Below, piece by piece: positions 28,101 to 43,100 of a stretch of 64,000 nucleotides of DNA. The notes under the pieces are model-generated. The model was not told the origin of the DNA and did not search any database. It worked only from the letters and a program-made list of their open reading frames with translations. A program made the position numbers and the translations under genes. Position 1 is the stretch's first letter, and every line of letters starts with the position of its first letter. The stretch comes from Ctenosaura bakeri (lineage: Eukaryota > Chordata > Lepidosauria > Squamata > Iguanidae), in NCBI GenBank assembly GCA_948474755.1, contig CAOLHI010001286.1, positions 186,001 to 250,000 on the forward strand, in the 5' to 3' direction.

Positions 28101-31100
28101 TTTTGTTTTTAAAGACAACACTAGCAATCTTCAACTTGTCGTTGTCAAGGTGTTTCTGAACTTCAGCTCCCATAATCCCTCATCATTGGCTATCCTGACC
28201 AGAAATGATGGGAACTGCTGGCCAACCACATCTGGAGGACCAGAGTTGCCCACCTCTAGGCTAAAGATTACTTGAGGGAAAACAAAAAACTGGTCACCTT
28301 AGCAGCAGCAGGAAACCTGTTCTAAAATATTTTATCCCATCTGCAGCACAGACAAAAAGTGCTCAAGAGACAGATTGCATGCAATCAGTTAAAAGGAAGA
28401 CATACTTACAATCTATAGAGACACAATACAAATGGAAAAGGAGATGGGAGGAAAAAAAATATAGAAGATGTATTGAACTGCTTTCCAATTCAATTTCCTC
28501 TGCAAAATCTACTGGAATGGCTACTAGTGGTGACAGCTGAAGGAAGCGTCTGATGGAGTTGGTCTTTCAGCCATACTAGTGGAATGGATATACCAGACAC
28601 ATCATCTCTTTCCCGTGCAGCACCCTGGAAATGGTTGCCAGCAGTGACAGATGAGGGAGGAGTTTCAACAAGAGGAAGCCCTTCAGTGATGTTTTCTCTC
28701 CTCCTTCCCCTCCATTTTTCTTCTAACAGGAGGTTGTGTTTAAGCTTCCCTTGTTATCCATTTCTTTCTTTTCCTGAGGTATCATGGCTTACCTTAGTTG
28801 TAAGACCATGGGATCACAAGCTATGCTTTGTAGTTGCTATGTGCCTTCAGTCATTTCCAACTTATGGCAACCCTATCAAGGGATTTTCTAGGCATGATCT
28901 GTTCAGAGGAGGTTTTGTCCCTGCCTTCTCTGAGGCTGAAAGAGTGCAACTTGCCCCAGATTACCTAGTGAGTTTCCATGGCTGAGGGGGTATTCGAACC
29001 ATGGTCTCTGGGTTCCTAGTCCAACACCCAAACCACTACACAATGCTCATCCTGCCTACTTACATTTATAGCACAGACCCTTGAGAATGGAGGAATTTTC
29101 TCTGACAGAAAACAGAAACTGTCTCTGGGTAACAGCATTCCATAACGTATTAAAGGTACAAATAACACTTTACAGGAAACTTTCAGAAATGTTTTTTAAC
29201 ACCCTGAGGTTCATATCCCTTTCCATGGTGAAATATACTTGCACCTCAACTGTAGCACTTCATCCCCAATTTGCCTCTCTTTGAACTACCAACCACAACT
29301 GTGTGAAAGCTTAAAGAGGAATAAGATTTATTTTAAACAGTTAGTTCTGCATTCTAAATGATTGACTTCTCATTTAAATACTTGTTAGAACTCACAGAAA
29401 AGGTAGCTCTTACACAGGCAAGCTAAGATTGCACTAACAGCAGTCTTTGAGTCACAGTCAAACAGGAAGCTGGTTGCACAGGATATCCCATGAGTTGCCT
29501 TTATGCATTCTCCATGTCATATTTAGAGTGGGCTTGAGGCTCAGCCTTAGCTAACGAAAGAATAACTCCACGAGTTTGGAATGGACTTCAGTTTAAACAC
29601 ACTGTACACAGTTACAGCACTTTGATACCACTTGAACTATAACAATTTCACATTATGTAATACCAAGATCTGTAATTTAGTATGGTACTTTGAATTCTCT
29701 GCTAGACAATTCTAGTACTGTAGTTAGGAGGGGTCGAGTGGGCCTCTTAAGTAGTGAATTATAAATATCTTAGCAAACTACAAATCTTAGGATTCCATAG
29801 GATGGAGCTATGTCAGCTAGTGGTATCAAACAAGTGTAATTTTTCAGTGTAGATATAACCCAAGAATTTGTGCATCCCAATTCTTAGTCTCAGTTGTGCT
29901 GCATTAAAGAGGACAAACAATGGCAACTAACAGACTCACCTCCTCCCATATGGATCCTTAGTACTGACATTCACATGGTCAACCTTCTATCTGCAGGATT
30001 TTGTATAATTATCTGTGTTCATGTAGTGTCACACAGACTCTTCTTCCTCCCTTTACCTATGACCTTTTTCCCTTTGAACCCAAATCAAAATTGCCAATGG
30101 AAGCATCAATTTGAAATTATTTCATCTATCTAATTTTGAAACTCTTCTCCCACTATCACATATTATTCCTGCTCTCTTGATCTTCCGTATGATGTTAGAT
30201 TGTATTTCCCTCCACATACCTTTTGTCTCCTGCATTACTTACAGAAAGATTTTTGAAGGCTGTCATAGATTTCTGAATGTCTGGTCGATCTGGATGGTAA
30301 TCCTAAAAAAAAAAAAAAAAAACCACACACACACACACACATTAAATATCAAAAAAATAAAAAGAACTTGTTCTGTAACCTTTGCTAGAAAGTGCCTGAC
30401 ATTAACACCAAATTAAATAATCAAGTTATAGTTCTCACAGCTATACTCTTTTTACACAGAAAACTTTAAATCAGATCATGAAACAAGGAAGAGCCGATAT
30501 ACTTTAAAAGACCCATTCCCACAAGGTTTTCTTCTCTTGATATGTACAGATTTATGGAATCTCCTTCTGTCATTACCATATAAACATCAAGTTTTCTTAC
30601 TATAGAAATTAAAATTAGAAAACTGACAGTATTCATGGAAACAATAATCTTTAAGAGTATTTTGCTCTAATTCTAAAGTAATTCAAACCATGACAAATGG
30701 TATTTTGCAACTGAATGTTCTAGTGCATGCTAAGAAATAAATGAAAACTAACATCTCAAACCAACCAATCATCCATCAATTTCTTACCTGAAATAAGAAT
30801 CTGTATTTGGAACTGAGAACAGAGGGCAGGGCCAACATGTTTGAAGAATTTTGCTCTTCTGAACAAAATTTACTGTATATTCATACACATTGTTGAGCTA
30901 TAGGCTAATACAAAAACAGGCCAAAACTCTTCAGGAGAAACAGTCTGAAATTATACCCCAGGAGATACACTGAAGTTGAACATCTCAGGCCAAAGGAATG
31001 AGTAGTCAATGAAACAGGCAAAGAAGCTGAACCTTTTGCCCCATTTTAAGCCCTTCTCCAGCTTAGGAATAAGTCACAAAGGCCTCCACCCTGAAGAAGG

Positions 31101-34100
31101 GAGACATTTAAAACCAATACTCCACAAACGTAGCATTTTGGTACAGTTGGAAATCCATCCATGCTACTGAAGAGACTGTCTATATTCATATTTGTGAAAG
31201 GTACAAACAGTACTTGGACAAGTATCCAGCCCATAACAGGTGATGTCTGGTAGGGTCCTACAGTCTTTAAGCAAAGTGCATCAAAGCATGTAAATGTTTT
31301 TAAAAATGTGGCCTTGCATCCAAATTATTGGAATATGTAAAGGAGATAGGCTAAAATGATTCACAAGTTTAGGACTAGGGCATTTATACCTTTGGAAAAA
31401 TACAATCCCTGAAATGTAACAGTCTCGAATTTCACTTCCCCAACACTAGAGGAATGAACAAAGTTTGAAGACACAGTATCCTTGCAATGTAGCTTTTTCT
31501 TTCTTTCTTTTTTTTCTTTTTCTTTTTTCTTTTTTTGGCAAAATTATCTTCAAGGTGGAACATAAATACTGTTAAAATATATACCTCCATGTGTCTTTCA
31601 AGCTCTTTGAGTAATGTGGGATATTTATCCAGGCGCATAAATGGTTTGCTCAGGCCCGTTGTCAACACAAGAATCCCAGGACTGTTGGCTCCCTTCATTT
31701 CCATGAATTCTCCTAGCTCTTCACTGTTTGTAAATTTGGAGGGGGAAAAGGAGAATAAAAGAACTAAAATCATGCAATCCAGAAAGAAGTCCGTCATTCA
31801 AGTTCTTAAACAACAATATCTCATTGTTTGAAAAAAGGCAAAGGCTGGTCATAAAACACGTATACATACTCACATACATATGAATTCTCAGCTTAATTTT
31901 TCTAAGCAGAAAACCAGTTATTCAAGCTTAATGTTCTCTCTCCTTGAATTGTAATTAAAAAGAATGTAATTGTTTGGGACTAAAAGTAAGATTATTGCTA
32001 TTCTAAATAATTAAGCAGTTCCAATAATGTTAAAGAATCAGCACATTCTTAATATTTCCAGCAGGAGATACAGTTCAAAACATTAACAGATTATTCCTGT
32101 GTTTATACACTTGAAATTAACCCTGATATTCTTCAGTGGGGCTTCCTCCCACGCAAATGAGAAATACAGCTCAAGCCGTAGAAGAAGGATGTTGAAGTAT
32201 CAGGCTACCAAAATGTCACAAGTCACAAAAGAAGTTCCACCCTTTGAAATAAGCATACAGGCCATGAATAAGGCTGTAAAAATGGTTTTATTCCAGCTCG
32301 TATCTTCAGCATCTCACTCATTCAACTCATTCAATGCTACTGCATTTTAAAAAATTATTATTAATCATTTATGGTGGGGCTTTTGTTTATGTTATGTTAA
32401 CAATGAGAATATGTAGTTACACACATTGCCCTCGGTATACATTAATACAGAAGAATGGGATAAAATATACGCACATAAACAAACTAACACTAAGTAATGC
32501 GGTATTAAGAGATTTCTGAATGTCTTCAAGAAGAAACACAAAATCCAGTTTTAAGAACCACCCCAGCAGCTTCATCTGGTCAGCCTCAAAGTCTCCCACT
32601 GTAATTTCATCCACCCTAGCACAATACAAAGAATTTCTAGAAAGTATTGCCATTGGTTCATCCCCCTCAAACTTTTCAGTACTAATGTGCACTATTTCAC
32701 TGAAAGGAAGTCTCATCTGCCTACACATCTGTACAATGCCATACTTAGGCATGCCGAAAATAACAATTCAGCAAGTAAAACCAAAATTATCTGTCTCTTC
32801 CACTGGCCATTAGCAACCAGGAAATCTATGGCCAGACTTCTCTCTTCTAAGAATGGCTGTTAAGTGTACTTTATTAACTCACTGTATATACAGTTGTACA
32901 TTGGACTATATCACTGAGCATTTAATAACCTGGCAACTATTTAAGCAACTACGAATCCTGTAAATGGCTGGTTACACAAAAATACCCTGCCAAGATGAAC
33001 CATCACACTTTTCTTTTATCATATGAAATATAAAAGACCATAAGCTGAATGTATGTAGTCATGATAAAACTACCAAGTACCATCTCAGTAAAAACAGGTC
33101 CTTCCACTTATGTAAAATTAAAAAGCAGAGAAACAACAACGGAAGCCACAGGCTGCCCTAGCATGATACTGTGCCAGTGGCTGTTTTGTAAATACTACTG
33201 GAAAGAGTGGTAGAAGAAGGGGAAATCTGTCTTCCTGCTGTTCCAACAACCAGGAGAAAGAAAACTTAGAGAATTAGTGCACAAATATTCAGGTTACCTT
33301 CCTCTTACTAGCATGAAATGTTTTGCCAATTGTGAAAAAAGTAATCAGCACGGCAGATCCTGCCTGCTGCTGCTATTAATTACATTAAAACATGTCTGTT
33401 ATACATGTCCAGTGCTCTAATTTTCTCCCACTATACAGCGACTAGTCAGTAACCTCACAGAAATACACTGAACTTCTCCTCTGCTGAGTTAAATGAGCAA
33501 GTATACAGAAACCTGCTTCCAAAAATAGGAGTAACTACTCTCTCTTTATAGTGAACAGAAGCATAAAGGCAGAAGCTCTGTGCTAACATTCTGATGGCCG
33601 AGACGGTTCAACATAGTCCTGGTTTTGTCCTCTTTAGGGAATGAAACGGAAGCAATTTTAAAGAGAACATGGATGGGCTACCTTTTAGAAAAAGCACACT
33701 TTTAATTTTTTAAAAAGTCTTCAAGACAATGACATATTTCACACCACCAATACAAAAGGCTGTGCCTAAAATACATACACCCATGTGTACAACAGCTGTG
33801 ATTTTTTTATATTTAGGAGAGTGAAAATTCAATGAGAAACTCTGGTTTACTTACCACAACATAGCAAATACTCAGAAAACAGATTAAAACTACTGGTCTA
33901 ATTTTGCTTAGTTAAAAGAAAATACACCATTAATGTTGAAGTTTGTATACTGCACAGAGTCTATGCATCAGTTAACCTATTTCCTTAGAGATCATTGAAT
34001 CTATAAAATCAGTGTGGCTCGTTCTATATCACAGCTGTTTTGACAAACACAATAGCTCTTTATAACATGCAATTCAGCTTGAATGCAGCAGAGTACTGCA

Positions 34101-37100
34101 CACTGAAACTCATCTGTATTTAAATAAAATAGTTCACAGCAAAGAAATAAAACGAGATATACAACAGAAAATCATTTAGCTAAGAAAAAAGTAGCCCTCT
34201 GGGATAATAAAAATATATTGTAATAATTTAAATCTTACTATCTATTCGAAACAGACCAGCTAAGTAGAATAATTAGGCAATTACTGACAATGGCAGGGCA
34301 CATGTACAGAACTGGTATAAAATACCTAACCTGTAAAGACATTTTAATAATTTACTCTGAATGTGTGTGACTTACAGTAGTTTGTCTAGATTTTGAAACT
34401 CATTTAGAAAATGACAACCTTCTAAATGAGTTTCAAAACCTAGACAAACTAAATCACAAATCATTACCTCTAAAATGAATCCAATAAAAACATTTTAATT
34501 CATCTAGTTATGAAAAATTAGGAAGAATGTTTTCAAACATAAATTAGCAGATAATGCACAAACAAGTGAAAAAACATTTAAAGCTGTAACTTACACTTCC
34601 AATTCGTGCCTATGGTAGATGGAACATGAACTCTCACCGCTGAAGGGTTTAAAGATGTCACATAGACAATGCATGCTGAAAACCTTCCAGCAAACCCTTA
34701 GCTCACTTAATGACTCTAAGCCTTTTTACAGTCTCTTGTGCGGCATTTCTAGATAGAATGCCTTATTCTTGGACTGTTGCTTCAAGTATGACATCACCCT
34801 CTATGTTAGCAGCCCTTGGGAAACAAAGTGGAGGAGGGACAAAAGGTTCTCTGACTCAGATTCGTATCTGTATTCAGTGCTCCAGTTATCTCTCCGAAGT
34901 GTGCTTTCTGAAAGCACAAGGTTCATATTTTGAAAGCTGGTGTTATTAAAAAAGATAATGACATAAAAGTAAGCTCAAATTAAGTTCTTGCCGTAGCATC
35001 TAACATTATAAAATTTTACTTCATATTAAAAAGGAAGTGGTGGCTTTAAATCTTTCTTCTACCTATACAGAAAGTTGCTAACTTGAAGTGGGCTGAATAA
35101 ACTGTAACATTAAAAGATCCACCTACTGATTTATGTTACAAATTTAGCCACAATTCAGCTCCTGCCACTGTCATTGACAAGAAACACTATGCTACATTAC
35201 TGAAATATCCATTGTTTTAAAAAAAAACACCTCTCTTTCTGCCACTCCTAATATTAAATTGAGAAAAGTAGCATCCAACTACTAAGAGACACACTCTAAA
35301 GGTACTTCATCAGTACTGGTAACTCTGATGGAGATATAACTCTCAATCCTGGGTAAGGGAGTGGGCTGCAGAATTTCACTTTCTGCTTCCCACTCCCCCT
35401 CCCCAAGCAAAAAAGTTCTCCTTCTGACAGGCAAATTTTCCCATCACTGTTGTCTCAACTGAGATTATAGGTTACAACATTAACTACATTTGTTCAGATT
35501 CACTGCATAGAGATTCACAACTTAAGGATCTGTATCAGGCATTTCTCAAATTATAATATCCATCCAGTTCAGTGAAAAAAGAGATTGACAACAGTAAGCT
35601 GATGCACTGAAATACCGTACATACTCATGTGTAACTCTAAACATTTTTGTCAAAAAATTGACCCCCAAAAATGAGATCAACTTATCCATGGGTCAATGCT
35701 AAGTACTGTACCTAAGCTCCTATAAAAAAAAGGAACCGTCTCCTTCTCTGAATAGAGTGTCAAAAGGTGAGAGCTCAGTCCATCCCAGGAGAACCTAAGA
35801 GAAGCACCAACCCTCTCTACTCTTTCCGTTCCACGGACACTACAGGCCTTTCTGAATGCCTGAATGGGAAAATGGCACTTCCCCTCAATGGAGCACAGAG
35901 AAGGTGCTTCTTTTAGATTCTCCTAGAACAGATTAAGCTCTCAGCTTTCAACGCTCTATTCAGAGAAGTGACTTTTTATTTATTTTGTCTTGTTAAGAGT
36001 TAATACTACACCTTAACTTTTTATCAAAAATGGAATCATCCCCTTCTCTAAGTAGAGTGGTTAAAGGCCTTTTTGAACTCCTGGTGGGAAGATGGGAGCT
36101 GCAGCAGCCAGGGGTGGCTGGCCTCTTGAGGCAGGGCTGGTGCTTCCTCTCGCCACAGAATGACCCTCAATTTATCCACAGGTCATATCAAAATCTGCAC
36201 TTTGGGCCTCAAAACCTGCCCTCAACTTATATATGATGTCAACTTACACATGAGTATAAATGGTAATTTACCACAGGAGAGACCCAGAAGTGAAAATGAC
36301 AAAACATTGGTTGCCCCCTGACATTCCTATCTGAAAGCACTTAAACCTATCATTATGAACTGCTTTCATTTCACACTGTACAGTTCTAGCAGCCTGACAG
36401 TGCTTTAAATACTATTAGTCCATCCTGGAGAACCCTAGGAAGCCTCAAGCTTTGGAGGGAAGTGGCAGTAGCCATGGCTGCTGCTCTATCTTATCAGAGA
36501 GAAGAGGAGGGAGGAGACTGAGACTACAGTATCGGGGGGAGGAATACAGTACTGTCCTGTACAGGAGATCTCCCTTATATAATCCCTTACTGATAAGTCC
36601 TTTACTAATAAAATGGCATAGAGCAGTACCAGAGGCAGTGGTGGCAAGCCCCAGCCACCAAACACACGCTCTGCCTTGAGAATGGACACACAAAATCTCT
36701 ACCACGGCCATCTCGAAGGCAGAAGTGGGCAGCTGGTGGGCTCCCTGGGTGCAGGAGAGTCTGAACAATGCGCACGTGGCAGCCGAGTCTTACCACCACC
36801 TCTGCTGCTGCCCTACACCGTTTTATTAATAGGGACTCCAAACATCTACATTTTTTGCTATCTGCCTAGGTTCCTGGAACCAAACCTCCATGGATACCAA
36901 GGGCCCAATGAATAATTTATCAACCAATTACAGTTTATATATTTATAAGAAAGCAAGTGGGAATATTTAAATAAAGGAATTGACAAGTCAGCTTTAATGA
37001 AGTGATGAGCATGACAGAACTGAAACAAGAGACTATAAGGAGCTGCAGAAATGAGAGTAATGCAAGCTGGTCTTTTATTCCAATTATAAAGATGACTAGA

Positions 37101-40100
37101 TGTATATTTCTTCCAGCCTGATGTTGATCATTTGAACAGGAGCGTGCAACATCTGGTTCTCCAGATGCTGGACTGCACTTCTCATCGTTCCTTGACACTG
37201 GCTATGCTGATGGAAGTTGCTATCGAACAATACTTGGAAGAGCCAAAAAACAAAAAAGGCAATGTGGTTCATCTGATCAAGGCTCCAGTGAGTTTATTCC
37301 GAAATATATTCATTTCAAGGGCAGAATGACCGTAGGATATTAGTTTCCACTTCTTGTTCTGCAATGAGTAGGTTCACATGAAGTGAAACTTAAGCCTCTA
37401 AACCTCAGGAATGTCACAGAAAGCCTAAAGGTAGTTAACTAATTATATGTCTTTTGAAAACAGAGTAGAAAATGTTAAGGAAAGGTGACCACTGTAATCC
37501 ACTGGCATCAAAGTTTTGAAAATGCATGGAGGAAGTTAAATTAGGAAAGTTTCTGCTCTCTTTTTTTGAGTCACAGATTGAAAAATACATCAGAAAAAGA
37601 TGATAAAATTGTTTCCAGAGATGCATAAGTGATGCATAAGAATCTATCAAATGAATTATTTCCACAGACTGTCCAAAACTACTTTAAGCTTACAATATCA
37701 TCCCAATCCAACAGTCAGCTGTTCAAGCATATGTACACACAAAAAACTCATCAATGCTTCAATCTGCATTCTAATTCACTACAAAAAAATATTATTAAAA
37801 CGTAAAATGCAATCCCAAATAACATGTTGCTGAGCACACTTGCATACTCTTACACATGGACTCTGAAAATATTATCTAATGATCAAAAAAGAAGAATAAC
37901 TTGAGTAGCTCTGCTATATCAATCCACAGTTCATTTAGTTAGAATTTTGCTTTCCATGATGGCCAATCAGATGCTTTTGGACCACCTATCTGTAGAGCTT
38001 CAGTGCAACAGCTGTCCCTTGCTGTTGTTCCCAGCAACTGATGTGCAGGTGTATACCATTCCTATACATGGAGGTGCTGCTACAACATGACTATATATAG
38101 TTTCTAGTAATGGAAACAGCACATCTTTAAATAACCACTTGCTGAGGAATACTAAAGAAGGATGTGATTAAGGATGCATCTCCTATTTGTGGGCTGTGTG
38201 GGGACACCTGGTTGGCCACTATGGGAACAGGACAGCAGACTAGAGAGTCCTTTAGTTGGATCCAACAATGTTCTGCCTTCTAGGTTCTCAACTTCTAAGT
38301 AAATCTGCACAGTGTAGGCTGCACTTCTATACATGCTTACTTGGGAATAAGTCCCAGTGACATCAATGAATAGAATAAGACTAGTTTTAGTTGCCTACTA
38401 CAAAAAGCTCATCTGACTATTTAAGTTTGTATCACTTATCATGTCATTTCATTCTTCAGTTCTGCCCCTTTAAAATATTTCAGACTCTATTCTTGTTGTA
38501 TGTGAAATGACAGAGCTGATCATTACATGTACACTTCTTCAGTTACAAACACTATTTTTCAAAACAAAGAGAGAGAAAGAGAGAGAGAGAGAAAGTGGTT
38601 TTCACACATCATACTCCACAGAAGTACAATCTGTGGACACAGAAACCCTCTCCAGCTATTCACCTGAATGCATGGAGACTATTTGCTAATATCTCAAGCA
38701 TCTAGCACCATCAGAGACTTTTACAAGCTTGTAACCACATGCAACTGATAACCACAGTAAGCCATCGTTCCCAGTCAAAGGAGCACTCCTGTTGCTTCAA
38801 CAGAACACTGTTACAAAACACTTTGTAGAGCTTCGTGCTCAATGCAGAAGGGTTTCTGATAGATACTGCCAGATGCTTAAAGATATTCAGGGTCAGACTT
38901 GAGTGGGTGCAGTTATAGATATCCAACATTCAACATGTGTATAGTGTATATACTCCACACAGATTGCTAATCTGTGCTCTCATGAAATTATAGCCATGCA
39001 ATAGAACATTATCTTTGTTCCAATAGGAGTTCTGTTCAAGTATTCAAACATATTGGTTAAAAACAGAGATAAGGAATGTGGGGTCTTGTGTGACTTTTTT
39101 AAAAAAATTAAGCCATTATTCATAAAAATACTACTGCTACCCTACACAAAAATAAATCCAGGATTTTGTACTGGGGCTTCCACTGAATTATACTTTCTGG
39201 AAAATACGCTAGTTCTGCCTGAACCATTATAAACATAAGTAGTTCAATTGGGTAAAGTGTCTTATCTACCCACAAAAAGGGCACAGTCGGCTCTCCATAT
39301 CTGTAGATTCTGTATTCACAGCTTCAGCCAACCACAGCTTGAAAGTATCCCTCCTCAAAAAAAAAAATTAAAAAATCCAAAAAGCAAACTTTGATTTTGC
39401 CATTTTATTACACCATTGTACATAATGGGACTTTTGACCATTCACAAATTTTGGTGTCCAGGGCAGGGCGGGGGGCTGGAATCAAACCCTAGCAGATGCA
39501 GAGGGCCCACTGTATTTTGCAAATAAAATAAGAATGCTAATGAAATACTCTATCAATCTGAGAATGTCAACTGTAATCTACAAAAACCCATGCTAAGATA
39601 AACTTTCTAGTCATCAATGTTAGACTCTTCTTCCTCACAACTCTCTTTTTATAATAAAATAAAATTGCTTTAATAAATCAGATATGCATTTAGAGTCTAA
39701 GACCTGTTTGCTGCTACAAAGATCAAGCCTGGAAGACACTTGTAGGTCTCATTCTGGCAATCTCTAACCTCAAAGCAATTCATGTTATTGATGGTATTAG
39801 CTGTAGTCCTGTCCTCCACTGTCTTTGCTATTTTGTGCTTCTTGATCACACTCTCTATTCTCCCCTTAGTCTTGTTCCTACCTCAGTTCTGGGCACCATA
39901 GTTCAAGAAAGATATTCAAACATATTGGACAGCCATATTCCAGAAATGCTTTAGTTGTTCTTGCTGCATGGCAGAGGGCTGAATAAATAGCCCTTGCTGT
40001 CCCTCTCAACTCTATGATTCAAATCTTCCACATTCCCACAAGACAGTCTCACTCATGCACACCAAAAACGTACTCAAAACTAACTATGGCAACTTCTTTA

Positions 40101-43100
40101 AGAAGCAATAAAAGATGTGCTCCAGCTGCACTTCATGTCTACAAAAAGTGAATGTGCGTTAACCAATTCATCCTAACATACATGTGCCAGTTTCTCCCAA
40201 GTAAACTTTTACATTTGATCTCAACCACGGATTTAAGAGGACTTTTGTACTGAGTGTGAGACACAGATAAATTGAAACACAAAGATTCTCTTAGACCTCT
40301 GAGCACACGTATATATAGTGTGAACAGAAACCCAATTTAATAAGCAAACATCCCTAGAGAGAGAGAGAAATAAGGCAACTTCATAAGCTCTTTCTCCTCT
40401 GTATTATTTCTAGATCCACATACCTATGTTCTGTGAGAACAGTTACTGCTGACGGATGGTTGGCACAGTATGCAAGGTATAGATTTTTTGTTTGTGGCAT
40501 CAGATTTAGAAAACAACCACCAACTCTCTGCTGAGCTTCAGGCAACCTGAAATAAAGTAATGTCAATGTAATTTAAAAAAACCTAATTGCATATGGACTC
40601 CAAATTCACTGAAGGTGCTACTTGCTTTGGCAGCCTGAAAAGCCAGATATAGTCTCTTAATGACAGAAGGATGGAGAAGTGGGTGAGTTATAAAAAGAAA
40701 AGGGGGAGGGACATTATCTGAAACTGAAGGAAGAAGCTAAAGGTTTGGAAAAATATTTCATAGGCTTCAGCCTACTATCACTGTGTATCTATTATTCGGC
40801 ATATGAGGCTCTATATTTTTATACTGATTTATGCCATTTCCTCATGTGCCAACTGTCCACCACAAATACAGCAAATATACACTAGAAGCCAACCTAGACA
40901 TGAACATCCTTACTAGCTATAAACTGAGGAAAGAACTATTAATGTCAAACTGAACACAGTAACGTAGAAGGGAAAACAAATGCCATTCCCCCAATTCACC
41001 TAGCTACTCTTGGATGTTTTGAGACATTTCCACATAAACTTGACTCCCTTCTGATACTGGAGTCAGGGAAAATGTATTAAGACAGCCTGGTATGATGAGG
41101 CAAGGAAAGCAAGGGGACAAGATTTTCTTGCTCATAGTTCAGATTGACATTAAAAATAGCTAAATTACTCTCATTTAAAAGCCACATTAGGTGGATTCAA
41201 GAGCGCATGCAAACCAAGGTTGCACACTTATTTAGAAGGGGCACATCTAGCTTCGCCCTACATTTTGTAACAACTTCACCTAGTTATATACACTTATATC
41301 AATTGTGGGCTTGAGCATATCTAATTTAGTTCAAGGCTGATAAAAATAATGACACAGCTAAGATAAGGGTAGAACAAAATAATCTCTTCCACATTTACTA
41401 ATTGCCACTATTATTCCCCCAATGCTTGTCAACACTCAGCAATGAAAAGGTCTAATTAAGGTACAACTAGAATGCAAGCACAAAGTTTCTTGCAGGTTCT
41501 TCGTTCCTTATATTGTGAGGTACCATATTATTTATTCTGTCTTTGTAATCACATTGCCTACCATATAAAGGAGGCATTTTTTCTTACTTGTCAATAATGT
41601 AATGGCTCGTATCATTCCCCATTGTTGTCACAGCTTTCTTTGGATACATCTGTGTCCAAAATTGAACTGAAACATTTTTTTTTCTTTTGACAGAAGGTCA
41701 AGTCAGCATATCAGACTGAACTAACAACTCCTACAGATAAGTCAGGCATCATTCTAGACAGTTCACTGTAGTTTATGAAGTATCACAGAGCACTTGATTA
41801 TGCAATACATACTTGGTGCATTCTTCTAAAGACTGTACAAGCATTTGCTGAAAAGAACTGATTTCTTCTAGGTTTCCCATTAAGTAAGAAGTATCTGTAG
41901 AGTTTAACCTGGAACCAAACAAAGGGGGAAAAATTAAGATTGAAAAGTTGTACAAAACAACCCACCCTCCCATAACGTGAAATGTTCTTTGTTTCCAATG
42001 TGAAACTCAGACAATCTTCTCTTTTCTCATATGCCCCAGACACACAACCCCACCCCACATAACTTTGCCACTTTCCATTTTCAATCAAGAAACTAGAGAG
42101 CAAGGAAGACACAAAGCAGTGCTCCTGGCACCATAAGGAATATGCATTTTACATTACTCCAACAGAACATTTTGAAAGTTACTCAAGAGCTCCCTTCATA
42201 CAAAGAAGTGAGCCAGAATCTTCTGCAATACATAGAGAGATCTGGCCAGCCTTTTCTATTGTATTCTTTATGTTGCACAAGTAACCATTCAGAGCAGAAG
42301 TAGCTAGTACAATTCATTGAGCAAAGAGAATGGAAATGGGGAATATGATAACTGGACAATACCAGCAAACCTATTGGAAATAGCAGACATGATAATCATT
42401 ACATGCAGCTTCTACCACAATGGCAGAGACATCAGCTAGGATGGAAGGCCCTTAAAAATGCAAGCTGGCACAAGTGTTATGCCCAAACCCTTAAGTTTTC
42501 CTGCACATGGAAATTCAATGGAAAAATATACTTACTTTTCACTAGCTTGTAAGGGCCGCAGGTAGTTAGAAAGCATGGTCTGTAGCTCTTTAGCATATTC
42601 ATTTTCTGTTTCAAGAATGTTCTGTAGCACCTACAACACACAAAGACTTATCATTGTAATTTTAAAATGACAATAAAAGGAAAGCACTAAAACTTTGAAC
42701 ACCACTGTTCTTTGAAATACAGTCCTCCTTCCACATTCACAGGTCTGACTTTCACAAATTTGATTATTCATGAGACACGTATGCCTCCCCTGATTCTCCT
42801 CCTCCCATTTCTTTGTGTTTTGGAGGCAGGAGAAGGCACCCAGGCAAAAGGCAAAGGAATGTGGGGAGGCATGTGCATGCCTTCCTTTTCTGCCTCTGGT
42901 CATCCCCCTCCCATTCCCTTGCTTTTGGCCCCAGTGCAGAGAACTCATGCCAAGGCAAAAGAGAATGGGGGAGGCACGTGCACACCTTTTTTTCCTCTTC
43001 TCCAGAGTTCTCCCCTCCCATTCCCTTTCCTTTTGCCCTGGCACAGAGAACACACACCAAAGCAAAAGGCAAGAGAAAAGGGAGAAGGCACATGCACACC

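Larger units (their letters stand above)
27848..30242 (-). other. ARHGEF7: Intron with a foldback MITE and a SINE
   Basis: 2.4 kb. Contains the repeats at 28131-28259 and 28828-29050; no exon-like match elsewhere. Confidence 0.7.
31724..40423 (-). other. ARHGEF7: 8.7-kb intron with several MITEs and a hairpin
   Basis: Contains the hairpin at 34378-34451, MITE 35615-36263, a MITE end at about 36820-36912, a foldback arm at 37144-37215, a LINE-like tail at 38290-38395, a GA-rich run (38568-38595) and MITE 39293-39512. 32.3-34.3 kb holds nothing I recognise. Confidence 0.65.
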
